A DNA stretch of 64,000 bases from Euptelea pleiosperma (taxonomy: Eukaryota > Streptophyta > Magnoliopsida > Ranunculales > Eupteleaceae), in the NCBI GenBank assembly GCA_035048495.1, contig CM068546.1, positions 9,350,435 through 9,414,434 of the forward strand, given 5' to 3'. Positions 1 to 10,100 of the stretch are shown here, one piece after another. The first letter of the stretch is position 1; each line of letters begins with the position of its first letter. Under the pieces are notes generated by a model. The model saw only the letters and a list, made by a program, of their open reading frames with translations. It did no database searches and was not told where the DNA came from. Made by a program: the position numbers and the translations under genes.

Positions 1-130
1 AGGTACGTGATCCAGCTTAGCTCTTCCTCTCCTCTCTTCCCTTCTTCTCCTTCTTTGGGAAAACCCTAACGTTAGGTTTTAGGGAAACCCCTAGATCAAG
101 GTTTTTGCAGATCTCCACTAAACCCTAACC
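1..130 (+). promoter_or_regulatory. Telobox-bearing, pyrimidine-rich leader-like sequence
   Basis: CT-rich sequence is followed by two AAACCCTAAC-type teloboxes (about 62-71 and 119-128). In plants this combination is common in 5' leaders and promoters. It could be the 5' end or first intron of the RCC1-related gene. No start codon was assigned. Confidence 0.3.
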
Positions 131-875
131 GTACTGAAACTGATTTGCATAATCAATGTGGCATTTTCTAAAGTAGGAGTTTGTTTTCGTTCTCCATCTC
201 TAATAGGACTTCGATATCCATGTCAACTAATGATGGAACCATCCCTCTATCTTTGGCGAACTTATCATTGTTTTGATACTTGATTGTCATCAATGGTGAA
301 TGTCTGGATAATTTTTGTTAGATGGTACTTGGAAAGGTTGCTTCATTTCCACAACAGATATCTGTAAAATAGCTGGTTTGATGGTGTATTTCATATCTCC
401 ATGTTGACAAAGACAAACTACTCAGTTTCATATTCCAATTTTTTTTTCTAACCTTTAATTTTAATTCAAAACTCAATACCCATCTTGAATCCCATATTTT
501 TTTTGTTGTGTTGTTGTTAGTCGAATGACGAAGTGGGATTTATGTTGCTGACCTTAGTTGGAATAAGGTGTAGATGGTAGATGATGATGATGTTTCTCTT
601 ATCTTCTTAGTAAAGATTTGAGGCACTCGTGATTCAGAAACAGGGTTGGATTAATCTACTTTTGTGGCAACTTTCTTTTGAGATCTTTTGGATAACACCC
701 AACATGGTTGCATTCATTTACTTGGACAAACCATCAATGGTAAAATATTCTTAGACAAATCAGTATGTGTAAAGTGGGGTTAATGAAAGATTATGTGTAA
801 AGCATCCTTAGACAAATCAGTTCACTATTAGAGGACTGGTTTCATCATGTTATGTTGTTACCAACTCGCAATGAG
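131..875. other. Unassigned AT-rich sequence
   Basis: No coding exon, repeat end or RNA gene was recognised here. It could be intron between the leader-like start and the RCC1 exon. Confidence 0.4.
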
Positions 876-982
876 TTGTTGCTGCACTCTGGCATTCAGT
901 TTGCATTTCTGCTGAAGGTGATGTGTATACATTTGGAGGCAATCAGTTTGGGCAGTTAGGAACTAGTGCCGATCAGGCTGAG
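876..982 (+). pseudogene. RCC1-repeat exon fragment
   Basis: The frame ending in donor-like gag/gtaccc reads LWHSVCISAEGDVYTFGG, then NQFGQLGTSADQAE. This is a typical plant RCC1/UVR8-type propeller blade with the GGNxxGQLG motif. The upstream acceptor could be the AG at 874-875. No other RCC1 blade was found in the next kilobases, and a MITE lies 250 bp downstream. It may be a remnant, or an inner exon of a gene reaching beyond the window. Confidence 0.6.
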
Positions 983-1228
983 GTACCCCTATTAATGAAC
1001 TCTATATTCATAGGGAAAGGAAATAACAAGAGGAAAGTGAGGTACCTGTTGGAGAGCCGTATGTGCAGCATTGGCATGATGTACACATGACACATGTAGC
1101 GAGAGGAACTACAAATAGCCACCCTGTCTGATTAGTGACTTCTAAACGTTGGAATGAAGTCATTTCCATGGGTTAATTTTAACCATGGAATTGAGCAATA
1201 CTGAGCAGCATTATTTGTGGTACAAATC

Positions 1229-1551
1229 AAGGTTTAAAGGAGGCCGCTTTAATGGTGTAACGGACTGGGGGCGTTATCGTTAAAACGGATTGAAACGGCC
1301 AGGGGCAAAAATGAAAAAAAAAAAATGGAATTTAACGGAAAAAATTGCGCTCAAATTCATCCAGAAAATTTAACGGAATTTTTTCACAAAATTTTCCAGA
1401 ATTTAATAGTTGTTAAAACGATTTTAATGGCCATTAAGACGGAAAAAATGTCTTTTTTTTAAGTATAAAAAAGGTTTTTAACGTAATGGGCTTGGGGCGT
1501 TACCATTTTAATGGCCGTGAAAATGGTTTAAACGCCGTTTTTTTAAACCAT
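1229..1551. mobile_element. Mutator-like MITE, TAACGG family
   Basis: Ends CAAGGTTTAAA and TTTAAACCAT are inverted. The flanks repeat GGTACAAAT exactly (1220-1228 and 1552-1560), a 9-bp target duplication as in Mutator-like elements. The interior is a run of degenerate CGTTAAAACGG-type palindromes. Confidence 0.8.
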
Positions 1552-2587
1552 GGTACAAATATATATCCAAAGGTTTGAAGTCTCTAATCAAGCTTTTTTG
1601 GGTATGTAGGTCAACCTTGAATGGGCCAACATCCAAATGGTCAGTGTCCTTTAAGAGTGTGCCACATGGTTCGTATTGTGGCATTTCACTCGTAATCTAA
1701 AGGCCTTGCCAAGCAACGGTTTAGTAAGGAAGGGTGGAAGGATTAATTGCCTATTGGTTCAATGTCATGACTAAGAATGAGCAAAAAGAGAGGAAAGTAG
1801 GTTGGTTCTACTATTTTTCCTTTCAGTTCCATGCCATGACGCAAAATGAGCAAAAAGAGAGGAAAGTATGTTGGTTCTACTTTTTTTCCTTTCATCAAAG
1901 TATTAGTATTTGACCATTGATCATGATTACTTGGGTTTGGCTCTTAGGACGATGGCGCAAACTAGGATGTTAGTAGGGCAAGTTGGGGTAATCCAATAGA
2001 TAAAAAACTCTTTATAGATTTTTGTCTCTAAGAAGCAAGTAATGGAGGAAGAGCGGGATGTACATTGAAGCCCACCTCTTGGACTAGAATCAAAGAAGAA
2101 TTGAAGAAGCAACTTGGAAAAAAGTTTTATCCAAAAACGACTGAAGAATACTCGGGACTACATAAAGAAACAATATACCATGAAGAATCATACTTGGGAC
2201 AAGCTCAACAAATACTTATGTCAAATTTGCGAGATTAAATTACAAACCAACTTGTTTTAGGAGACTTCAGATATTTTGTTTATTTACTGTTGTTTGAGAT
2301 CATGTATTTTAAGTCCATTAGAGGGTCAACAAAAAGGTTATAAGGGCAAATATGTCAAATGGCTAATTTTTAGACATTTCGGTTTATGTTTACCAAACAG
2401 ACTTAACACTTAAACTTCAGTACTTATATTCAGCACTTTAAGCTTTCAATGCTTAATTCAGATTTCAGTGATAAGTTTTCAGTTTAACAAACGTAGCCAT
2501 AGTTTGCGCATTAAACACAAATCACTGCGTGCCCAAAAAAATAACTACGCACCTTTAAAGTTATTACATGGTTTAGAATTTGGATTA
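1552..2587. repeat. Low-information stretch with half MITE and 69-bp tandem repeat
   Basis: About 1600-1690 resembles one arm of the ATGAGCCACGTG foldback family (ending gtgtgccacatgg). At 1762-1900 a 69-bp unit containing gagcaaaaagagaggaaagt occurs twice. No gene was recognised in the rest. Confidence 0.5.
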
Positions 2588-3024
2588 CTTGGCAAACAAT
2601 GCTAGCACGCTTACAATGGTCCATTTATTCACAACAGCAAAAGGAAGCACTATGGTTGTCAATGCATTTCCTGATTAATTCTGTGCATACATACACCAAT
2701 CACCACCACCATCATCGTCACCTAAGACTTTTGTCTCAGCTGTTTGGTGGGGTTGGAGTGCTACGCGATTCCTGTTCCGTGTTCCAATCTGTAATGGCTG
2801 TTATAACAGCAGAATAATATTATGGCCAACAGCCAACATCCATTACCCATCCTGTCACAATCCATGCACATTATACCTTCCAAGACAACCAAGAAAGAAA
2901 TTAAAAGACTAACAACCAGGGGTTTCGAGCATCTGACACTACATTATAAATTGTTTCATGGGTTAAATCCTTTTTTTATCGTCAGAAATATTAAGAAGGA
3001 AATTAAGGCGGATTGAGAGGAACT

Positions 3025-3264
3025 GATCTTAAGAACCCCAAGGGTTTAGTGCAGGTGGCCAGGACTCCACTCCAAAAAGTAGGAGGTTCTGAGTTCAACT
3101 CTCCTTGGGGCCACCCCCTGGAAAGAGCAGAGGGTAATAAGTGGCTCTGTCCACATTAACTCTTCCAGTACACTCCGGCATGTGTGGAAGGGTGACTCTC
3201 GTGCCCTGGGGGGACTAGTCAGGTGCTCTAAGAGGCCCGGATACCCACGGTTTCAAAAAAAAAA
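3025..3264 (+). mobile_element. tRNA-derived SINE
   Basis: About 240 bp with a B-box-like gagttcaactctcc, a proximal A-box-like part and a poly(A) tail. AGAGGAACT flanks it on both sides (3016-3024 and 3265-3273). The matching place in unit B (about 27975) lacks it, so it inserted after the duplication or was polymorphic. Confidence 0.75.
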
Positions 3265-3405
3265 AGAGGAACTCTTAACCTCCCTGGAGACTAAAAACCA
3301 AGATCCTTCATAACATCTGACCAGAAGGAAGATTAAGCAACTGTGCTAACCCAGATAATGCAGTCATAATCAAGCTTATAATGCTAAGAAGAGAAACATA
3401 AAGCC

Positions 3406-3411
3406 TTTATT
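3406..3411 (-). promoter_or_regulatory. Candidate poly(A) signal of copy A
   Basis: AATAAA on the minus strand, 114 bp past the copy A stop codon. The same place in copy B (near 28122) reads AACAAA. Confidence 0.4.
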
Positions 3412-3524
3412 TTAGTGTCATACTTATTTACATAATGCCTATGCATAATTGCTAGCAAACGGTTTTTAACTTACAAATAATTCACAAACCCAATAGCATA
3501 GCAAACCCAAGCATAATCTTTTAA

Positions 3525-4214
3525 TTACGGCTCCACGATTATCTTCCCTGTAGCATGGCCATCGATGGTCTTAGCCCAAGCGTCCTCAGCCTTACTCAAT
3601 GGATGTTTCGAGTCCACTACTGTCTTAAGCTTCCCTTCCTTCACCAACCCCACCAGATACTCCAGGTTCTCACCCTTGGGGGTCAAAAAAAATGGCACCA
3701 GCTGCTTCTTAGAGAAGGTCAGCTTCTTTAGCGCAAAGGTCATCATGGCACTAGGACCGGGAGTGAGATCTATCACCTTGCCATTATCACTCAAATTAGG
3801 CTCGAAAGTAGACCAAGGAATACCTGTTGCACAGTGGATCACCACATCATATTTCCGACCGGATGGACTCCTCAGGGCTGCCCCATCTGGGGTCTTATAG
3901 TCGAGAACCTCATCTGCCCCTAAACTCTTGACAAATTCTATGTTCCGCGCCCCACAAGTAGCTGTAACATGTGTGTTTCCAAGCTTTGCCAGCTGAACAG
4001 CATAGTGACCCACTCCACCTGAGGCAGCAGTAATCAGAATGTTTGTTGGCTTGCCGCTGCCATCAAGCTTGATCCCAGCAAGCTTGGTGAGGGCCTGGTG
4101 CGCAGTGAGGCCGGCGCCAACCAGGCCCGCTCCTTCATCTGCCGATACTTCAGGAGGCCTCTTAACCGTCAAGCTCTCTTGAGCAACAGAATACTCCGCA
4201 AGCCCGCCTCCAGT
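3525..4214 (-). CDS. CEQORH: Copy A exon 4 (Rossmann domain and C-terminus)
   Basis: The acceptor is tggcag before TGGGLAEY and the stop is TAA at 3527-3525. It holds the NADPH-binding glycine motif and the whole C-terminal half. Fifteen of 229 residues differ from copy B, including SADEGAGLVGAG for [12 protein letters not shown] and PFFLTPK for PLLLFPK. There are no frameshifts. Confidence 0.93.
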   Translation of the reverse strand, partial: TGGGLAEYSVAQESLTVKRPPEVSADEGAGLVGAGLTAHQALTKLAGIKLDGSGKPTNILITAASGGVGHYAVQLAKLGNTHVTATCGARNIEFVKSLGADEVLDYKTPDGAALRSPSGRKYDVVIHCATGIPWSTFEPNLSDNGKVIDLTPGPSAMMTFALKKLTFSKKQLVPFFLTPKGENLEYLVGLVKEGKLKTVVDSKHPLSKAEDAWAKTIDGHATGKIIVEP

Positions 4215-7155
4215 CTGCCATTCAATATATATTCTAAGAGTGGTAAGAACCAGAGTAGATGAAAAGGACATAGCAGGTCCTAAATAACACATAAACACAA
4301 TTTTTTAATTTTCAAACAGAAATTATAGAAAACTATTACATAAATAACATACATGAAATTTATTTTACTACCAATAAAGATCAAGAATAGATTAACCAAA
4401 ATAAGGCACTAGAATCTACTTTGGTTAAGAATGAAATCTGGTTTAGACAAGTTCAAACTTCTTTGGAAATCGATGCATGTAGTGCTCTAATTAGAAAAGT
4501 GAAACACTGGTTTAAATAGGAAACATAAATCAAATAATCGCATTCAGTTGGACTGTAAGGATATCATACAGTTGGGAAGCAAGGAAATCTCCTAAGTATT
4601 GTTTGGACCCCATCAATAATTTTGGGGAGGTCAGTCAAACTTGCAGGAGTCTGGATCTATGCATTCCTCTACGTTTAAAATATGTTGGGGCTGATCGATC
4701 TTTTTGTATCTTAAAGGTGTAAATTTATATAAATAATAAAGGGAAAACCCAAAATACAAATCTCACTATACCATTTGCATGACTAAGGAAGGGACACCTC
4801 GAGAGTCAGCCAAGTGGACTACAAAAATAAGGCCAAGAGGTTCACATTCATTTATAGTTTCAAATAGATAAAAAATCAACATATTTTTGTAACTTTAGAA
4901 TTCTTTTAGAATCGCAGAGCAATGAAAAAAAATGCTTTTATGTTCTTGATCACCCCTTCAAATTACCCATACTAAAATTTGGGCATTCATTTTTTTCTAT
5001 ATGTACCAACGTTGACATATAGCATGTTAGAGTTCTTAGTTTATTTCCTTTATGTTTATATTACATAGTTAGGCCTTTATGTAGAGTGTTGGACCAATAT
5101 GTTCTATTAATGTAAGTGGGCCAACACCACTTAAGTGACTAGTATATATATCACAATGAGGAGGCCAAACTGCCAGAGTGTGTGACTCTCTCTCTTTCTC
5201 TTTCTTTTCTCAAACCTTAGGACTTTACTTCTAACATGGTATTAGAGCAGATTTGATCCTAGAACTCTAGTCCTTTCCCATCATTTCTTCTATTTTCTTC
5301 ATCTTCTTCAAGTTGGTTTCCGTTGTCAACTTATCGATCGCTTTAAGGAAAGGTACTTGCACATGCACTAAATATCCTATTGCCGACTTTGTTTCACTTC
5401 ATTGTGTGTCTCCTACCTTTTGAATTTTTGCTCTCTCTTTGTCGACTGTTTCTATTCCTACTTCTTTTACGTAGGCCTAGTCCTCTCCTGGTTGGAAATT
5501 GGCTATAGATGAGGAGATGGATGCTCTTCATTATAATCGTACTTGGGGTCTTACTCTATTTCCTCTAGGGAAGTAGATTGTTGGATGTCGATGAATATAC
5601 ACCAAGTATTTTTCCGATGGATCTGTTGAGTGCTTAAAGGCGCGCTTGATTGCCAAAGGGTATACTTTGATGTTTTGTGGAGATTATTTTGAGACTTTCT
5701 CCGTGGTGGCTCGGCTGAATTCTGTTAGAATTCTTCTATTTGTGGCAGTATGTTGTGACTAGCCTTTATATTAGCTGGATATTAATTAAGAAGGCCTTCC
5801 TGCACGAGGACTTGCAGGAAGAGGTTTATATGGAGCAACCGCCTAGGTATGTTCATTCTGGTCAGACTCAGTTGGTTTGTCACTTGGGAAAAGTTATTTA
5901 TAGTTTGAAGCAGTTGCCTCGAGCTTAATTTGATAAGTTCAGTTCAATTGTACTCGGTTATGGTTTTCTACGCTCAACTTCCGATCATTTGGTTTTTGTC
6001 AAATGGCCTTCCGCCACTGTTATTGTTCTGATTGTGTATTTGGATGACATCATTATCACATGAAGTGACTCTTGTGGTATTTAAGACTTGAAGACTCATT
6101 TGTCTAGGCAGTTTCATACTAAGGATTTGGATCTTCTCTATTATTTTCTTGGCATCGAGGTTGCTCATTCCAAAACTAGTGTTAGCCTTTCTCAACGCAA
6201 GTATGTGTTGGACCTATTATCTAAGATAGGCACACTAGGGTCTAAGCCCGTTGATACTCCTATAGATCCCATTATTAAGCTTGATGCTGAACTGGGGGAG
6301 GATTATGTTGATGCTGATCGTTACTGTTGGTTAGGTGATAAGTTGATTTACCTTACTGTCACTCGTCCAGACATCACCTTTGTTGTTGGCGCAGTTAGTC
6401 AGTTTATGCATGCTCCACGATAGCCACATTGGGATGCAGTTGTCTAGATTTTGCGTTATTTGAAGGAGTCATCGGGCAAAAGTTTGTTGTATCGATCATC
6501 ATAGACTTTAGCTATTATCGATTTCTCTAATGCTGATTAGGTTGGTAGTCATACAGATCGCCGGTCTACTTCAGGTTACTGTATATTTGTTAGTGGTAAT
6601 TTGGTGACTTGACGTAGTAAGAAGTAGAATGTTGTCACTCGCTCCAATGTCGGAGCAGAATACAGGGCTATGGCTTACTCTGCGTGTAAGATGCTATGGG
6701 TTCATTCCCTTCTTGAGGAGATGGAACTTGAGGTTCCTTCTCCAATGCTTTTGTATTGTGACAATCATGTTGCTACCTTTATGGCTAGCAATCCAGTGTT
6801 TCATGAGCGGACAAAGCACATTGAGGTTGATTGTCACTTTATTCGTGACATGGTGTTACACAAACGGATCATCACTCTATATATCAAGTCAATAGATCAG
6901 TTGGGAGATGCTCTTACAAAGGCTTTGCCTAGGAATCACTTTTCTATTTTATATACCAAGCTGGGCATGTTTTTGCATGCTCCAGCTTGAGGGAGAGTGT
7001 TAAAGTTCTTAGTTTATTTCCTTTATGTTTATATTACATAATTGGACTTTATGTAGTGTTGGGCTCATATGTTTTATTAATGTAAGTGGGCTGACACCAC
7101 TTAAGTGACTAGTATATATATTACAATGAAGAGGCCAAACTACCTAAGTTTTTGA

Positions 7156-7186
<31 letters not shown>

Positions 7187-10100
7187 CCTTCTCTTCTCTT
7201 CTCTTCTCTCAAATCCTAGGACTTTACTTCTCACATAGCAAATGAAGCCCTCATCCACAAACTACATCCACGGACTTCAAACGCATCCATCAATCAACAC
7301 CTTAAATGTGTCCACTCCAAGTACGTCAACAAATCCAGAGACAACAAATAGCCAAAAGATGGATTGCCAAACCCAAAACATGAAACACACTGGAGGAGAT
7401 ATTGTACAAATTTACCACTTGCTTTTTCACTTGTTTTCAAAAGAAAGAACAATTTGAGCATTACCCCCCACCATTTGATCAAGTGATTGATCATAAAGAT
7501 TTTGGCAAGCATTCATAGTCTAAGTAAAAAAATGCCCTTTTGGACGGACTGGGAAGAACTATCCTTGCCTGAAAAGATGGAGCATCGTATGTATGACAGT
7601 GGAAGCTAATGGGTGCATTTTAAAATCCCTTTTGAGACCCACTTCCAAAAATGTTATTATAGACACTTGAACCCCTTAACAAACAGGCTAATAGCTCAGT
7701 CAAAGCTTCTACCTCCCAATCAGTCATGTGCCCACTAAATGTGGGTTCCAAATAAGTCCATCCTATAACCAAAACCCCTTGTTCTTCCACTAGCATGTAA
7801 AGATTTGCAAATGCACGCAAAGAGGTGTTTTTCCTCGCCATAAGTTTTCCTAAAATCTTACTCTTTCAGCCAAACTCACCATGAAATAGGTGCCTTTGTA
7901 GAAAATTTATATAGCTTGGTTATTAATTCCTTCCCAAATGCTTACACCAGAACTCTAGCAACAACGTTGCTGTCCCACCAAGATTCCTCATTCCATATTT
8001 TCTTGCAATGACTCTCCTCCATAGATAGACTATTGGTCTCTACCTCGAATCTCCATAACTGTTCATCGCCCTCAAATATCTAAAGCCTAGCCTCCCATCT
8101 ATTTAGCTTACTAACCAACTTCCACTCCTCTAAATAGCATTTCTTTTCATCATCTTTGTTGTTATATAGAAATTCTCTCTCTAGCTTCTCAAGGCTCATG
8201 AATATCGTAACTGAAATAGTGGATCTAGACAAAATAAATTGGAATTCGAAAGAGTGCTTAAGAGAGATCCTTTCTTCCAAGATGCTAGCCTACTCTCAAA
8301 ACACTCCATAACCAGGTCCCAAAACACTGTCAACCTATAATTGGTTCCAATAAGAAGGTCAATAAAGGAGGTGGTCCACCCTAATCCCAAAGAATCCAAA
8401 GCTCCTCCATATTAGCCACTGCTCCCACGTCAGAAACTGAAAAACTTCATTTTTTTCTTCTAAGAACCTAAGATTAGATACTACCTCGAACCAGCAAAAA
8501 ACACATCTCAAGTAACATAATATGTTGGTGTCTAGCCTTGTTCAAGAACATCAAATTACTCGTATGTTGGAGTTGGGATAAGACTAGTCCGTCTTCTCTA
8601 TTGAGAATTCCTAAAGAATGATATATTCTTCCACTTTTTGAATTAGTCTACTGAGGGCCTCCAGTATTACTATGAAGAGATACAGAAATAGAGTATTACC
8701 ATGTGAATCCCCTAGTACTTTCAAAGAGACCAACCAAAGAACTATTCACTAGAAAGAAAAGGTAGTCATAGAAACTACCTATTAAAGAGAAGAAACGGAA
8801 GAAAAAAAGAAATAAAAGTAACCATGGAAAACCCATTCCATGATCTTATTTCCCCATTGGACATCGAATCCCATTCTATCAATCATGTAATTCAAAAACC
8901 TCAATTAGGGTCATCATATCCTTATCCATATCCATCTTGCAAGCAGCAAAGTATACCTAGAATGCCACTTCATTATCTTGAATGCATGCATTCATTGGCT
9001 ATCAAGGCTCCATCTAAAAATTTTCATCCTCATACAAAACGCTACTTAGTAAATGATAGAACCCATACCAGCAGGCTTCTTTATCTAGAAGCAAGAAATT
9101 AGGTATAACCCAACTAAGCTTTGGCCCAAAGTCCTCTAATTCAATTGCCCCTCCTTTTTGGATAAAAGTAAAAGCTATGAACGTGGCACAAAAAATCCTT
9201 ACAAGGCTAAGTTTCTCAAGAATTCAAACATGACTTTCATAAAGTCCTCACCAATGATATTCCATCATCTTGCAGAACACCGAGGAAATCCCATTTGGAC
9301 CAGGGACCCGATCACCACTTAAAACATCTTACATATCCAAAGATCTTTCCAGCAAATCTTGGCCTTCCAAATCAACGCATTACCCATATAATCTTGATGG
9401 AAAAGATCTAGGTGATGAGTACAAGTTGTTGTCAAATTTCAAAATTGCTTCACATGCCTTCTCATCTTCCCTAATTGACCTCCCCATCAGCATTACACAA
9501 TGTAGATTCTTTCCAGCAATTCCAATACAATGAAAACAATAAAACCTCCCTTAACCATATTATTCTAGATTTTTGGCCCCAACTAATTTTTTCTATACAT
9601 GCAATATTCAAGTACTCCCCCTTGGAGGGAAATCTTTATAATTTATCCTTTTAAGTATTCAAGTTACAAAATGCTAGTTCTCTTGGATGGCTAATTGTTC
9701 CCGAAGAATGAAAACAATAAATACCCATCAAAGAGAGAGATGTAGGTAAATACTCACAGCAACGCCAAGCATAGCTACAACTTTGTCACCAGCTTTGAAA
9801 TTCTTGACTCCTGGACCAACCTCTACCACCTCTCCTGCTACATCAACAACTGTTCCATCAAGAATAAGTGTTAGCATGCATTGTGATAACTCTATTTAAC
9901 ATGTCAATCTGGAGCTATGCGAAATTTGTTACTACTCTCATCTTGTACAGGTTATATAACAAGTCCTTTTTCTTATTAAATAACGGTAAATCAATAGAAC
10001 AGATGTATGTACCGTACCGTAGGTACATCTTGGACAAAGGACACTGGTCGACACTCTAACCACAACAGATCCTATGTTAACTTACATTTGGATACTATTG

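Larger units (their letters stand above)
5025..7235 (+). mobile_element. Internally deleted Ty1/copia element with both LTRs
   Basis: The LTRs are 5025-5236 and 6999-7235, both starting TGTTA and ending ACA. The primer site tggtattagagc follows the left LTR and the purine tract gagggagag precedes the right one. TAGCA flanks the element on both sides. Only 1.76 kb is internal: gag and protease are gone. RT ([17 protein letters not shown]) and RNase H remain from about 5590 to 6987 on the plus strand with many stop codons. It lies in intron 3 of copy A. The right LTR carries an expanded CT repeat. Confidence 0.9.

Noticed and set aside
3565..3900. 111-codon open frame opposite copy A exon 4, with a twin at 28461-28796
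   Set aside because: It is the antisense shadow of the Rossmann-domain exon, conserved only because the sense strand is conserved.
8824..9102. Plus-strand frame of 92 codons, with a 104-codon relative at 41751-42065
   Set aside because: Conservation between units first suggested a gene, but the opposite strand reads L1 reverse transcriptase, so it is an antisense by-product.
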